Below are positions 48,421-57,529 of a DNA stretch of 64,000 nucleotides, in pieces; the first letter of the stretch is position 1; every line of letters begins with the position of its first letter. Source of the stretch: Leucobacter chromiireducens subsp. chromiireducens (GTDB lineage: Bacteria > Actinomycetota > Actinomycetes > Actinomycetales > Microbacteriaceae). The stretch covers positions 124,001-188,000 of the forward strand of contig NZ_QYAD01000004.1 in the NCBI RefSeq assembly GCF_016758255.1. The letters are read 5' to 3'. The position numbers and the translations under genes were made by a program. The notes beneath the pieces were generated by a model. That model saw only the letters and a program-made list of their open reading frames with translations. It did no database searches and was not told the DNA's origin.

Positions 48421-49014
48421 CTACGCGCGGGGCCCGCTTCGCCGACGACCGAGTTTCGCCTCGGCCTCGCGCCACGCGCGCTGGGCCGGGGTCTCCCCCG
48501 CCGGCGCAACGCCCTTCCCTTGGCGGTCGGCCGCGCCACCACGCCCCAGGTGCCAGGCGTGAGTAATGGCGAGGGCGAGCGCGTCAGCCGCGTCGGCGGG
48601 CTTCGGCGGTGCCGCGAGGCCGAGCAGTCGGGTGACCATCGTGGTGACCTGCGCCTTGTCGGCAGCGCCGTAGCCGGTCACTTGAGACTTCACTTCGTTC
48701 GGGGTGTAGAGCGCCACCGGGATCCCACGCTCTTCAGCCAGGTACATGACGACCCCGCTGATCTGCGCGACGCCCATGACGCTCGCGACGTTGCTTTGCG
48801 CAAAGACACGCTCGAGTGCGATCCCATCGGGGCGCTCTCCATCGAGCAGCCGTCGGATCCCTGAGCCGATCTGGTGCAAGCGTGCAGGCAGGCTGGCGCC
48901 AGCGGGGCTGCCCAGTACCTCAACGTGCGAAAACTCAACGCGGCGCCCCGTCCCTGCGGTCACGATGCCGACGCCGCAGCGGGTGAGGCCGGGGTCGATT
49001 CCGATGATGCGCAT
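48421..49014 (-). CDS. ruvC: Holliday junction resolvase RuvC
   Basis: 197 aa. RNase H-like active site: IGIDPGLTRCGVG (Asp near residue 6), ALERVFAQSNV (Glu), and the C-terminal DAADALALAITH (two Asp). A tail of about 35 residues is extra. It follows yebC at 28 bp. The ruvA and ruvB genes that normally follow are not here: the convergent metal cassette occupies that place. Confidence 0.96.
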   Translation of the reverse strand: MRIIGIDPGLTRCGVGIVTAGTGRRVEFSHVEVLGSPAGASLPARLHQIGSGIRRLLDGERPDGIALERVFAQSNVASVMGVAQISGVVMYLAEERGIPVALYTPNEVKSQVTGYGAADKAQVTTMVTRLLGLAAPPKPADAADALALAITHAWHLGRGGAADRQGKGVAPAGETPAQRAWREAEAKLGRRRSGPRA

Positions 49015-49042
49015 GGGTCGGGGCGCCGCTGATGAGATGGTG

Positions 49043-49807
49043 TTACTCGTCTTCTGCGAGCTCGGCCTGCACCTCGGGGGTCAGGTCGAAGTTCGAGAAC
49101 ACGTTCTGCACATCGTCGCTGTCTTCGAGCGCGTCGATAAGGCGGAAGACCTTGCGTGCCGTATCGGCGTCGATCTCCACCTTGAGACTCGGCACGAACT
49201 CAGCGTCGGCCGAGTCGTAGTCGATTCCCGCGTCAACGAGCGCGGTGCGGGCGGCAACCAATTCTGACGGCTCAGTGAGCACCTCGAAAGACTCGCCGTT
49301 CGGCGCGGGGGTGACCTCCTCGGCGCCGGCCTCGAGCACGGCCATCAGTACGTCATCCTCAGTCGTCCCCTCCGCGGGAACAGAAATGACGCCCTTGCGC
49401 GCGAAGTTGTACGCAACGGAACCGGGGTCAGCAAGCGTGCCGCCGTTTCGGTTCAGCGCGGTGCGCACCTCTGCGGCAGCGCGGTTCTTGTTGTCGGTAA
49501 GGCACTCGATCATCAGCGCGACACCGTTGGGGCCATAGCCTTCGTACATGATCGTCGTGTACTCAACGGCATCGCCATCGAGCCCGGCACCGCGCTTGAT
49601 CGCGCGATCGATGTTGTCGCCGGGAACGGAGTTCTTCTTGGCTTTGTGCACCGCATCGGCGAGGGCAGGGTTGCCCGCGAGGTCCGGGCCGCCGATACGG
49701 GCCGCAACCTCAATTACCTTGATGTACTTCGCGAAAGCCTTCGCTCGACGCGAATCAAGGATCGCCTTCTTGTGCTTTGTGGTTGCCCATTTGGAGTGTC
49801 CGGACAT
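49043..49807 (-). CDS. yebC: YebC/PmpR-family translation/regulatory protein
   Basis: 254 aa from ATG 49807, set by [26 protein letters not shown] is the invariant N-terminus, and [17 protein letters not shown] and [18 protein letters not shown] are family blocks. YebC proteins act on ribosomes stalled at proline-rich motifs or as regulators. Order thrS-HIT-yebC-ruvC. Confidence 0.95.
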   Translation of the reverse strand: MSGHSKWATTKHKKAILDSRRAKAFAKYIKVIEVAARIGGPDLAGNPALADAVHKAKKNSVPGDNIDRAIKRGAGLDGDAVEYTTIMYEGYGPNGVALMIECLTDNKNRAAAEVRTALNRNGGTLADPGSVAYNFARKGVISVPAEGTTEDDVLMAVLEAGAEEVTPAPNGESFEVLTEPSELVAARTALVDAGIDYDSADAEFVPSLKVEIDADTARKVFRLIDALEDSDDVQNVFSNFDLTPEVQAELAEDE

Positions 49808-49908
49808 GATCGGACTCCTTCCGTGTGTCAGTCTGTTGAAATCTGTGCGAGCGCGGCCGAGAACCATTCGATTCCCACCGCCATTGCGTCCGCCCGATCC
49901 GCGTGTCG

Positions 49909-50472
49909 CTACTCGGGCTGCACTCCGTCCGGAGGGTCTGCCCACGCCGTGGCGAGCTTCTCTCGGACCTCGCCCAGCAGCTGGGGCAGCGCCTTGGTCT
50001 TCGCGATAATCGGGAAGAAGTTTGCATCCGACGCCCATCGCGGCACGATGTGCTGGTGCAGGTGGGCGGCGACGCCGGCCCCCGCGATCGCACCCTGGTT
50101 CATGCCGAGGTTGAAACCGTCGCAGCCCATGACCTCGCAGGCAACACGCATGGCGCGCTGCGTGAGCGCGCCAATCTCCGCCACCTCGGCGGGCGTTGCC
50201 TCGTCGTAGCTCGCGATGTGCCGGTACGGGCACACGAGCATGTGCCCGTTGTTGTACGGAAACAGATTCAGGATCACGTACGCGGTTTCGCCCCGCGCAA
50301 CGATAAGCGCGTCCTCATCACCCTTTTCGGGCGCCTCGCAGAACGGGCAATCGTGTTGCGTCGGCTGGTGGTGATCCTTTACGTACACCATGCGGTGGGG
50401 CACCCACAGACGATCCATCTCGTCCGGGGTGCCCACCGCTGCGGTGGTCGAAAGGTCTTCTACGCGGTCCAC
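49909..50472 (-). CDS. HIT domain nucleotide-binding protein
   Basis: 187 aa. The histidine triad is HLHQHIV, with [16 protein letters not shown] before it, and [12 protein letters not shown] at the N-terminal side as in AP4A phosphorylase-like HIT proteins of actinobacteria. It likely hydrolyses dinucleoside polyphosphates or adenylates. GTG start 50472 overlaps the thrS stop by 13 bp. The pgsA and acyltransferase genes usual after it are absent. Confidence 0.92.
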   Translation of the reverse strand: MDRVEDLSTTAAVGTPDEMDRLWVPHRMVYVKDHHQPTQHDCPFCEAPEKGDEDALIVARGETAYVILNLFPYNNGHMLVCPYRHIASYDEATPAEVAEIGALTQRAMRVACEVMGCDGFNLGMNQGAIAGAGVAAHLHQHIVPRWASDANFFPIIAKTKALPQLLGEVREKLATAWADPPDGVQPE

Positions 50473-52427
50473 GCCGTCGACACCTGCTCATGCGACTCGA
50501 TCGAGCCCACGATCCGCTCGATTGCCTCGGCGACCGGCACACCGTTCAGCTGCGTGCCGTCGCGGAAGCGGAACGACACGGCGCCCGCGGCGCGATCCTC
50601 TTCACCAGCGATCAGCTGGAACGGGATCTTGCCCTTCGTGTGGGTGCGAATCTTCTTCGGCATCCGGTCGTCAGAGTGATCGACCTCGGCACGCACGCCG
50701 CGCTTACGCAGTTCTGCGATCACACCGTCGAGGTATTCGCCGTACTGCTCCGCGACGGGGATGCCGACCACCTGCGTGGGCGAGAGCCACACGGGGAACG
50801 CGCCAGCGTAATGCTCGAGCAGGATCGCGAAGAAGCGCTCAACGGAGCCGAGCAGTGCACGGTGGATCATGACGGGCTGCTTGCGCGTGCCATCGGCTGC
50901 CGCGTACTCGAGTTCAAACAGCTCGGGCTGGTTGAAGTCGAGCTGCACGGTGGAGAGCTGCCAGGTGCGCCCAATGGCGTCGCGCGCTTGCACGGAAATC
51001 TTCGGACCATAGAACGCCGCCCCACCGGGATCGGCGACCAGCTCGAGGCCCGATTCCTCGCCGACCTCGCGCAGCGTCTGCTCAGCCTCGGCCCACTGCT
51101 CCTCGGTACCGACCGACTTCTCGGGATCCCGGGTGGAGAGCTCGAGGTAGAAGTCATTCAGGCCGTAGGCGCGCAGCGTGTCGAAGACGAACTCGAGCTG
51201 GGTCTTGATCTCGTCCTTCACCTGCTCGTCTGTGACGTAGATGTGCGCATCATCCTGCGTGAGTCCGCGCACGCGGGTAAGGCCGGAGAGCGTGCCGCTC
51301 TTCTCGTACCGGTAGACCGTGCCGAACTCCGCGAGGCGCAGCGGCAGCTCGCGGTAGCTGCGCGAACGGGCGCGGAAGATGAGGTTGTGGAACGGGCAGT
51401 TCATGGGCTTCAGGTAGTAGTCCTGACCCTGCTTCGTCACGTTGCCCTCGGCGTCGACGACCTCGTCGAGGTGCATCGCCGGGAACATGCCGTCCTTGTA
51501 CCAGTTGAGGTGCTGGCTGGTCTCGAAGAGGGAGCCCTTCGTGATGTGGGGGCTGTTCACCACCTCGTAGCCGTTCTTCAGCAGCTCCGAGCGCATGAAG
51601 TTCTCGATCTCGTGGCGGATGATGCCGCCCTTCGGGTGGAACACCGCGAGCCCCGAGCCGATTTCGTCGGGAAACGAGAAGAGGTCGAGCTCGACGCCCA
51701 GCTTGCGATGGTCGCGCTTCGCGGCCTCCTCCAGGCGAGTCTGGTACGCGCGCAGCTCATCCTTCGTGGGCCACGCAGTGCCGTAGATGCGCTGCAGCAT
51801 CGGGTTCGCCTCGCTGCCACGCCAGTACGCACCAGCGCTGCGCATCAAGGCCCAACCATTCCCCAGCATGCGGGTGTTCGGCACGTGCGGGCCGCGGCAG
51901 AGGTCCTTCCAGCAGACCTCACCGGTCTTCGGGTCGACGTTGTCGTAGATGGTCAGCTCGGCGCCACCCACCTCGACGCTCTCGTTGTCGCTGCCCGAAT
52001 CGGCACCGCCCTTGAGGCCAACGAGCTCGAGCTTGTAGGGCTCGTTCGCGAGCTCGGCGCGGGCCTCATCCTCGGTCACCACGCGGCGAACGAAGCGCTG
52101 GCCCTGCTTCACGATCTTCTGCATCTCGCTAGAGATCGCCTTCAGATCCTCGGGGGTGAAGGGCTCAGCCGGATCGAAGTCGTAGTAGAACCCATCGGTG
52201 ATGGGCGGGCCAATGCCGAGGGTGGTCTCCGGATTGATGCGCTGCACGGCCTGGGCGAGCACGTGTGCCGCCGAGTGGCGGAGGATGTTCAGCCCGTCTT
52301 CCGTGTCGATTGCGACGGGCTCCACCGTGTCCGTCTCCGTAACCTCGGTCGCGAGGTCGCGCAGCTCGCCATTGACGCGCATTGCGACAATGGAACGATC
52401 AGTGAACAGGGAGAAGCCATCGGCCAC
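50460..52427 (-). CDS. thrS: Threonyl-tRNA synthetase
   Basis: 655 aa class II synthetase. An N-terminal TGS-like part ([15 protein letters not shown]), the editing-domain SAD region ([12 protein letters not shown], then [10 protein letters not shown]), catalytic motif 2 in [14 protein letters not shown] and motif 3 in [44 protein letters not shown] is diagnostic. GTG 52427 has GAAGGAG upstream. It leads the thrS-HIT-yebC-ruvC unit; no T-box core was found upstream. Confidence 0.96.
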   Translation of the reverse strand: MADGFSLFTDRSIVAMRVNGELRDLATEVTETDTVEPVAIDTEDGLNILRHSAAHVLAQAVQRINPETTLGIGPPITDGFYYDFDPAEPFTPEDLKAISSEMQKIVKQGQRFVRRVVTEDEARAELANEPYKLELVGLKGGADSGSDNESVEVGGAELTIYDNVDPKTGEVCWKDLCRGPHVPNTRMLGNGWALMRSAGAYWRGSEANPMLQRIYGTAWPTKDELRAYQTRLEEAAKRDHRKLGVELDLFSFPDEIGSGLAVFHPKGGIIRHEIENFMRSELLKNGYEVVNSPHITKGSLFETSQHLNWYKDGMFPAMHLDEVVDAEGNVTKQGQDYYLKPMNCPFHNLIFRARSRSYRELPLRLAEFGTVYRYEKSGTLSGLTRVRGLTQDDAHIYVTDEQVKDEIKTQLEFVFDTLRAYGLNDFYLELSTRDPEKSVGTEEQWAEAEQTLREVGEESGLELVADPGGAAFYGPKISVQARDAIGRTWQLSTVQLDFNQPELFELEYAAADGTRKQPVMIHRALLGSVERFFAILLEHYAGAFPVWLSPTQVVGIPVAEQYGEYLDGVIAELRKRGVRAEVDHSDDRMPKKIRTHTKGKIPFQLIAGEEDRAAGAVSFRFRDGTQLNGVPVAEAIERIVGSIESHEQVSTAWTA

Positions 52428-52559
52428 GTGGGCACACTCCTTCGAAAAGAGAAACCGGACCCGGCAATTCTATCGCGCAGGATCCGGGGAACGCATGCAC
52501 CCGGGTCGCGCGCCCCGCACACGGCGTGACACGCGACCCGTCAGGCAACGTGTCGACGA

Positions 52560-53033
52560 CTACTCCGCCGCTCGGGGAAGCGGCTCGGCATCGTAGGTGA
52601 TCCAGCTCGCGGGCGTGGCGAGCGTGTTGTAGAGGGCCTGCGCCTGGTGGTTATCTGCCGCGGTAACCCACTGCACCCCGGCCCGCCCCTCCGCGGCAGC
52701 CATTTCACGCAGGCGAGTGATGAGCGCACGGCCCACGCCGCGACCACGGACGGCCGGATCGGTAAAGAGGTCGTCCAGGAAGAGGTGCGTGGTCCCGGTG
52801 TAGGGCGCAGAGAACCGTCGGTGGTGCGCGAAGCCGAGCACTTCGCCGTCCGCCTCGGCAACAAGGGCGTTGCACTCGTGGCGGGGATCCATCATCCACC
52901 CCCACGCGCGGGACACCACCTCCTCCGATTCGGGGAGGCGGTAGAACTCGCGGTACGCGCGGAAGAGCGCGCGCCAGCGCGGCTCGTCAGCGGGAGCGAG
53001 AAAACGAACGGTGGTGTGCGAGTGATTCGACAA
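52560..53033 (-). CDS. GNAT family N-acetyltransferase
   Basis: 157 aa from TTG 53033, chosen for GAAGGA seven bases upstream; in-frame codons further up give a non-conserved extension. Acetyl-CoA loop LFTDPAVRGRGVGRALITRL and the C-terminal NHQAQALYNTL are the GNAT signatures. Substrate unknown. It is divergent from the MocR-type regulator, about 145 bp apart. Confidence 0.82.
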   Translation of the reverse strand: MSNHSHTTVRFLAPADEPRWRALFRAYREFYRLPESEEVVSRAWGWMMDPRHECNALVAEADGEVLGFAHHRRFSAPYTGTTHLFLDDLFTDPAVRGRGVGRALITRLREMAAAEGRAGVQWVTAADNHQAQALYNTLATPASWITYDAEPLPRAAE

Positions 53034-53178
53034 AGCTGGTCCTTCATATATCTGGTGGATGAGCACGGCGCGGCTCGGGGTGGGGAGATGATCCGAGATT
53101 GGGATCGCTGGCACCGGCGGCCCTCGCGCGGGGCGTAACGCAGTTGCACAAAACTGAGTAACGTTATTGACTAGCTTC

Positions 53179-54621
53179 ATGATTCAGGATAACAGAGCTG
53201 CCGAGATTGCTGCGCGCCTGCGTCCGCGCATCGCAGGTCTCGCACCAGAGACCCGGCTGCCTGGAGTTCGAGCGCTCTCGCAGGAATTCAGCGCCAGTGC
53301 AGCGACCGTGTCTGCTGCGCTCGCCGAACTCAGCGCGCTGGGCCTGGTCCGCGCAGAGCCCGGCCGCGGCACGTTCGCGGTTGGAGTGGGCGAAACGCGC
53401 GAACCAGACTTCTCCTGGCAGAACCAGGCGCTCGGCAGTGCACGCGTGGATCCCGATCGAGCCGCGCGTCTGGGCGGATACGGCAGCGCCGATCACCTGC
53501 CGCTGTCCTGGGGGTATCTCGCGCCCGAGCTGCTTCCCGCAGAAGAGTTGCACAGGCTCGCCTCTCGCGCCGCGAAGCAGGCGCGGTCCTGGGCGATGAC
53601 GCCACCGACGGGATCACCCGAGCTCCGTCGCGTCGTCGCTGCGCCGTATCGCGCCGACCCGAACGAGGTGATCGTCACGCCGGGTGGCCAGCAGGCGCTC
53701 GTTTTCGCCATGCGCACGCTCTCCGAGCCGGGTGCCACACTCATCACCGAGAGCCCGAGCTATCCCGGCGCCCTCATCGCGGCCCAGAGCGCGGGGCTGC
53801 GGCTCGCCCCCGTCCCCACCGATGCAAACGGGATTCTCGTTGACCGCCTAGAAGAGGAGCTCCGGCGGAGCCGTGCGCGACTCATCTATCTGCAGCCGGG
53901 ATTCGCAAACCCCACGGGCGCAACCCTCAGCGCCGAGCGTCGCGCCCGCGTGCTCGAGCTCGCCGCTCAGTACGGCGCGTTCATCATCGAGGACGATTGG
54001 GCGCGGCATTTGGGCATCGAGGCGCAGACACCGCCTCCGCTCTTCACCGCGGCACTGGATGGGCATGTCGTCTCAGTGCTCACCCTGTCGAAACCAGCAT
54101 CGCCAGGGCTCAGGCTCGGCGCGCTCGTCGCGCGCGGTCCCGCGGCGGCACGCCTGCGCGCGTCGCGCACCGCGGAGGATCTCGGCGTCGCGCCACTCAT
54201 CCAGGAGGTCGCGCTCAGCCTCCTCACCTCGAGTGCGTGGCCACGCCATCTCTCCCGCCTCGCGCAGTCGCTTGCGATGCGGCGTGATGCTCTGCTGGCC
54301 GCACTACGCGAGTCGCTTCCGCAGGCCCGCATCGCGGCTCCCCCGCGCGGCGGGCTGCACGTCTGGGCGCGGCTCCCCTTCGGCACAGATACCGATGCGG
54401 TGTGCGCGGCGGCGGAAGACAACGGGGTCCTCGTAGGCAACGGCCGACACTTCTTCGTTGACGAACCGCCTGCCCCACACCTGCGGTTCTCGTTTGGTGC
54501 GGGCACTCCAGCGCAGTTCGCTGAGGGTGCCCGCAGGCTCGGCGCGCTCTTCTCTGAGGGGTCGCGCATGCACGAGCCTTCTGCAGTCGAGCCGGGTTAC
54601 CCGAACGCTGGGCGCATCTGA
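53179..54621 (+). CDS. MocR/GntR-type regulator with aminotransferase domain
   Basis: 480 aa. The N-terminal GntR winged helix is LPGVRALSQEFSASAATVSAALAEL. The large fold type I aminotransferase domain has GGQQALVFAMRTL, the PLP-contact ESPSYPGAL, YLQPGFANPTGATLS, IIEDDW and the Schiff-base Lys in LTLSKPASPGLRLG. Such regulators control B6, GABA, taurine or other amine genes. The TTG four codons upstream (53167) is less likely than this ATG. It may control the divergent acetyltransferase. It overlaps the convergent ABM gene by 25 bp. Confidence 0.9.
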   Translation: MIQDNRAAEIAARLRPRIAGLAPETRLPGVRALSQEFSASAATVSAALAELSALGLVRAEPGRGTFAVGVGETREPDFSWQNQALGSARVDPDRAARLGGYGSADHLPLSWGYLAPELLPAEELHRLASRAAKQARSWAMTPPTGSPELRRVVAAPYRADPNEVIVTPGGQQALVFAMRTLSEPGATLITESPSYPGALIAAQSAGLRLAPVPTDANGILVDRLEEELRRSRARLIYLQPGFANPTGATLSAERRARVLELAAQYGAFIIEDDWARHLGIEAQTPPPLFTAALDGHVVSVLTLSKPASPGLRLGALVARGPAAARLRASRTAEDLGVAPLIQEVALSLLTSSAWPRHLSRLAQSLAMRRDALLAALRESLPQARIAAPPRGGLHVWARLPFGTDTDAVCAAAEDNGVLVGNGRHFFVDEPPAPHLRFSFGAGTPAQFAEGARRLGALFSEGSRMHEPSAVEPGYPNAGRI

Positions 54622-54899
54622 AGGTAGGTGTTCGCGGCACGCTGGTGCGCGTCGATCAGCGGGACGAGCCGCCGGAAGTGTTCGGTAGCGCAGTGCGCGT
54701 CGAGGGCGGCGCGATCGGGCCATTCTTCGACGAAAACGAAGTGTCCAGGATCAGTCTCGTCAACGTACAGCTCGTAGGAGATGTTGAGCGGCTCGCGCCG
54801 CGTCAGCTCAACGAGCTCTTCGTACAACGGGAGCACGATGTGTACGGCGTCTTCCCGAATGAAGTCCTGAGCAATCATCTTCAGCATGCTCGCCATCAT
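54597..54899 (-). CDS. ABM-domain protein (putative quinol monooxygenase)
   Basis: 100 aa ferredoxin-like fold: VLPLYEELVELTRREPLNISYELYVDETDPGHFVFVEEWPDRAALDAHCATEHFRRL is the antibiotic-biosynthesis-monooxygenase pattern seen in YgiN. Members oxidise quinols or similar aromatics without cofactor. Start could be the ATG at 54899 or one a few codons in (54887). Its upstream flank is the breakpoint of an Abi-like gene remnant. Confidence 0.83.
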   Translation of the reverse strand: MMASMLKMIAQDFIREDAVHIVLPLYEELVELTRREPLNISYELYVDETDPGHFVFVEEWPDRAALDAHCATEHFRRLVPLIDAHQRAANTYLQMRPAFG

Positions 54900-54904
54900 T
54901 CCAG

Positions 54905-55014
54905 GCGCCGCCTAATTCAGCGAAGCTGCCGGTCGCCGCTCGGAGGTAAGGTGCCAGCCGCTCGGCTGAGAGCGCCTTGGCGAGCTGGGACGCATGCGTG
55001 CAGCCCCCGGTCAC
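54905..55014 (-). pseudogene. 5' remnant of an Abi-like (abortive infection family) gene
   Basis: GTG 55014 has a strong AGGAGG 7 nt upstream (55027-55022). About 35 codons give CTHASQLAKALSAERLAPYLRAATGSFAEL, resembling the N-terminus of actinobacterial Abi-like proteins, in which a motif like ALxLYxWN follows. That motif and the remainder are missing; the sequence runs into the ABM gene in another frame. The assignment rests on a short stretch and is tentative. The rest of 54900-55203 holds only the tRNA-Val terminator. Confidence 0.3.
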
Positions 55015-55154
55015 CGTCGCACCTCCTGTAGTACCGCGCCGAGCGAAGACCCCGGAAGGTCTCTGCGAGAGCATGTCTCCGGGGGTACTGCTTTCTGCAC
55101 GCTCACCGGCACCAAGAGAAACCCCAGGAACGCACGAGGCCCCAGAAAAGCAAA

Positions 55155-55194
55155 ACGGGAACATCCAACATCTACTGATGTGACATGTTCCCGT
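55155..55194 (-). terminator. Terminator of tRNA-Val
   Basis: ACGGGAACAT (55155-55164) pairs with ATGTTCCCGT (55185-55194), with an inner ACATC/GATGT stem. On the minus strand it is followed by TTTTGCTTTT. Confidence 0.8.
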
Positions 55195-55203
55195 CAGGCA
55201 TTT

Positions 55204-55279
55204 TGGTGGGCGATACCAGACTCGAACTGATGACCTCTTCCGTGTGAAGGAAGCGCGCTACCAACTGCGCCAATCGCCC
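55204..55279 (-). tRNA. tRNA-Val (CAC)
   Basis: Acceptor GGGCGAT/ATCGCCC, anticodon loop TTCACAC in stem CTTCC/GGAAG (anticodon CAC), T-arm ATCAG-TTCGAGT-CTGGT. CCA encoded (55206-55204). Confidence 0.95.
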
Positions 55280-55382
55280 GTTTCGCATTTCCTTGCGGAT
55301 CTGCATCAACCTGATCGATATTACACGGCTTCTCGCGAGTGCCGCGCGACCCCGCCGTTTCCCGCGTAATCTCGGGGATCCC

Positions 55383-56405
55383 TCACTCCTGATCCGGGCG
55401 TGTCGTCACGGGAGCGAGGTCGCTATTCAGCTGGTCGTCGAGCTCAGTGCTCACCTCACTGAGCGCAGTGAGCTGATCCCGCAGCGCGTTGTAGCGATCC
55501 ACATCTGCTTGGATGCCCGCTCGAGTCGACTCAAGGTCACCCCGTCGCCACTCAAGCTCACCGCGCACCTGATCGAAGCCCGCGGGGTCGCCCGAGAATT
55601 CATAGCGGTCATTGCGCACACTGAACTCCGCCGCGTCGGCGTTGAACTGCTCGACCGCGGACACGTAGTCCTTCTTCCGCGCCTCCACATCAGCACGGAG
55701 CGTCTCCATCTCCGCGCGGAGCTCGTCCGCCTGCTGCTGGAGGTCCACGAACACTGCGTGGTAGGTGGCGAACGCATCAACAATGTCGGCTCGGTCAACG
55801 AACCACTGTGCATAGTGCTCTTCGAGCCAATCTGGCAGCTCGCGCACCTCAGTGCCCAACACCGAGTGCAGCTCGTTCACAAAGGAGGCTTCGGACAGGT
55901 GCTCGTACACCGACATGCGCTCCTTCAGCGCGGGATCATCCCCAGCACGGCGGTCGTACTCCTGCCGGAGCTTTGCGCTGAGCGCCGAGCGATCCCCATC
56001 TCCCATGCGCGCGAAGGTGGCATGCAAGAGCTCGTGCGCGGCCGTCACCTCCACGACGCCAGAGAGGCGATCATCCGTGACGTCAAAGAGATGGATCTGA
56101 TCATGGGTGTAACACCCGAGCACGTGCCCCTGCTCGGAGTGGTCCACGCCCGCGCACTGCGTATTGAAGTGCTGACTTCCATCAATAGTGGGATGCGTCG
56201 CCAGAAAGACGCGCTCCCCCGTATCCGTGAGATCGAGATCATGCAGCACACGCTCCACGCTCGGATCGGGATCGAACGAGACCGCCGCGAAATGGTCCTT
56301 CACCTGCTGACGGAAGGTGACCGCCAGGATCAGGCCGAGCGCAACGAGCAGAACAGCAACGAGGCACAGGCCGCGCCTGAGACCAGAACGCTGTGCCTTC
56401 ACCAT
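55383..56405 (-). CDS. Membrane-anchored protein with HELLH zinc-peptidase motif and coiled coil
   Basis: 340 aa from ATG 56405. One N-terminal transmembrane segment (about residues 12-30) puts the rest outside. An extracytoplasmic domain has Cys84 and Cys98, possibly paired, then VVEVTAAHELLHATFARM: HExxH at residues 124-128, as in zincins. A later NELHSVLGTEV may give the third ligand. Residues about 210-300 are a Glu/Arg/Gln-rich coiled coil (LQQQADELRAEMETLRADVE). Not a family I can name; a cell-surface metallopeptidase is inference. Confidence 0.72.
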   Translation of the reverse strand: MVKAQRSGLRRGLCLVAVLLVALGLILAVTFRQQVKDHFAAVSFDPDPSVERVLHDLDLTDTGERVFLATHPTIDGSQHFNTQCAGVDHSEQGHVLGCYTHDQIHLFDVTDDRLSGVVEVTAAHELLHATFARMGDGDRSALSAKLRQEYDRRAGDDPALKERMSVYEHLSEASFVNELHSVLGTEVRELPDWLEEHYAQWFVDRADIVDAFATYHAVFVDLQQQADELRAEMETLRADVEARKKDYVSAVEQFNADAAEFSVRNDRYEFSGDPAGFDQVRGELEWRRGDLESTRAGIQADVDRYNALRDQLTALSEVSTELDDQLNSDLAPVTTRPDQE

Positions 56406-56519
56406 GTGTCCACAGTAACCGCCGAGGTAGCGGCCCGGGTCCAAGAATGCCGAAAATGACGAGAAACCCCCGAGATCCCTTACGTAGAGCCGCGGCGCGC
56501 CCGGGCATACGGGCCCAAT

Positions 56520-56549
56520 TTGCGCACCCCCACAAAACCCCCGTATAGT
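56520..56549 (+). promoter_or_regulatory. Promoter of the tRNA-Gly-Cys-Val cluster
   Basis: TTGCGC (56520-56525), 18-nt spacer, TATAGT (56544-56549). The predicted start near 56556 is about 40 bp before the first tRNA. It is among the best sigma-A-like matches in the window. Confidence 0.7.
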
Positions 56550-56594
56550 CATACAAGTACACGGCAGCAACACAGAAACAAACACCGTGAACAT

Positions 56595-56667
56595 GCGGAT
56601 GTAGCGCAGTTGGTAGCGCATCACCTTGCCAAGGTGAGGGTCGCGAGTTCGAGTCTCGTCATCCGCT
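56595..56667 (+). tRNA. tRNA-Gly (GCC)
   Basis: Acceptor GCGGATG/CATCCGC, anticodon loop TTGCCAA in stem TCACC/GGTGA (anticodon GCC), T-arm GCGAG-TTCGAGT-CTCGT. CCA not encoded. Confidence 0.95.
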
Positions 56668-56720
56668 CTGGTAGTCAGTATTTACTTGATTGCTTATTTG
56701 AATAGGTGGCAACACCATAC

Positions 56721-56791
56721 GGTGGCGTGGCCGAGAGGCGAGGCAGCGGCCTGCAAAGCCGTATACACGGGTTCGAATCCCGTCGCCACCT
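56721..56791 (+). tRNA. tRNA-Cys (GCA)
   Basis: Acceptor GGTGGCG/CGCCACC, D-arm GGCCGAGAGGCGAGGC, anticodon loop CTGCAAA (anticodon GCA), T-arm ACGGG-TTCGAAT-CCCGT. CCA not encoded. Confidence 0.94.
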
Positions 56792-56815
56792 CGCTATAAT
56801 TCAATAGCCTTTTAG

Positions 56816-56887
56816 GCGCGATTGGCGCAGCGGTAGCGCGCTTCCCTGACACGGAAGAGGTCACTGGTTCGATCCCAGTATCGCGCA
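56816..56887 (+). tRNA. tRNA-Val (GAC)
   Basis: Acceptor GCGCGAT/ATCGCGC, anticodon loop CTGACAC in stem CTTCC/GGAAG (anticodon GAC), T-arm ACTGG-TTCGATC-CCAGT. CCA not encoded. Confidence 0.95.
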
Positions 56888-56893
56888 CAGAAC

Positions 56894-56925
56894 AAGCCCC
56901 CGGTTTTCACCGGGGGCTTTCTTGT
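56894..56925 (+). terminator. Rho-independent terminator of the tRNA cluster
   Basis: AAGCCCCCGGT (56894-56904) and ACCGGGGGCTT (56909-56919), 11 bp, 4-nt loop, followed by a T-rich run TCTTGTTTT. Confidence 0.88.
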
Positions 56926-56946
56926 TTTCCGGCTACCCTTGCCAGC

Positions 56947-57264
56947 ATGGACCACACCTCGGCTGAGCTGACACTCCCGGACGTACGCGCGCACATTGAC
57001 GCGATCGACCAAAAGATTGTTTCGTTGATCGCCGAACGACAGCGTTGGGTGGTCGCGGCAGGCAGGTTGAAGTCCACCGAGAGCGATGTTCGCGCACCGG
57101 ACCGGGCCCAGCGGGTCATCGCACGCGTGCGCGACCTCGCCGAGGGAGTGGGCGCGGCACCAGATGTTGTTGAGGGCGCGTACCGCGCACTCATCGCCGG
57201 CCTCATCGAGTTTGAGCTTGACGATCATCGCAGACGCACTGGGAGCCTTCGTGACACAGAGTGA
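56947..57264 (+). CDS. Chorismate mutase, AroQ class
   Basis: 105 aa, all-helical: VRAHIDAIDQKIVSLIAERQRWVVAAGRLK (Arg and Lys of the active site), then VRAPDRAQRVIARVRDLAEG and VEGAYRALIAGLIEFEL. It converts chorismate to prephenate for Phe/Tyr synthesis, or related substrates. The stop overlaps the next gene by 14 bp. Confidence 0.9.
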   Translation: MDHTSAELTLPDVRAHIDAIDQKIVSLIAERQRWVVAAGRLKSTESDVRAPDRAQRVIARVRDLAEGVGAAPDVVEGAYRALIAGLIEFELDDHRRRTGSLRDTE

Positions 57265-57529
57265 AGTGATCACCGTGCTCATCGCCGCGGGCGTCATCGC
57301 ACTGCTCGTCACGGTCTGGCGTATCGATCGCAGTCGCCGCACTCGGGACGGATCCGTACTCTCAGGCACCGTGAGCGCGTTCGACAATGTGTTCCACCCG
57401 GAAGCTGCGCGCGCAGCGGAGATCCGGGAGATCCAGCGTGAGCTCCCGGCGGAGGCGCCGTCCCCGGGTGACCCGCCTCAGGCGGGTCTCTTTTCGACTA
57501 CTCCCCCGGCTCCGCCAAGCCAGACATGA
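57251..57529 (+). CDS. Small single-pass membrane protein
   Basis: 92 aa from GTG 57251 (GGGAGCC upstream). A transmembrane segment EVITVLIAAGVIALLVTVW is followed by a basic stretch DRSRRTRDG and FDNVFHPEAARAAEIREIQRELPAEAPSPG. It resembles small YtxH-like or DUF proteins near chorismate mutase in Microbacteriaceae, but I cannot name it. A terminator hairpin (57470-57494) lies within the last 20 codons, and the end overlaps the HNH gene. Confidence 0.68.
   Translation: MTQSEVITVLIAAGVIALLVTVWRIDRSRRTRDGSVLSGTVSAFDNVFHPEAARAAEIREIQRELPAEAPSPGDPPQAGLFSTTPPAPPSQT
57470..57494 (+). terminator. Terminator hairpin inside the end of the small membrane gene
   Basis: GACCCGCC (57470-57477), TCA, GGCGGGTC (57481-57488), then TCTTTTC. 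The stem lies within coding sequence (PGDPPQAGLF) before the stop at 57529. Confidence 0.65.

Noticed and set aside
55204-56887. Repeated GCGCGCTTCC...GGAAGAGGTCA sequence in the two tRNA-Val genes, a possible att pair
   Set aside because: The match is explained by homology of two valine isoacceptor tRNAs in opposite orientation; no integrase gene lies between them.
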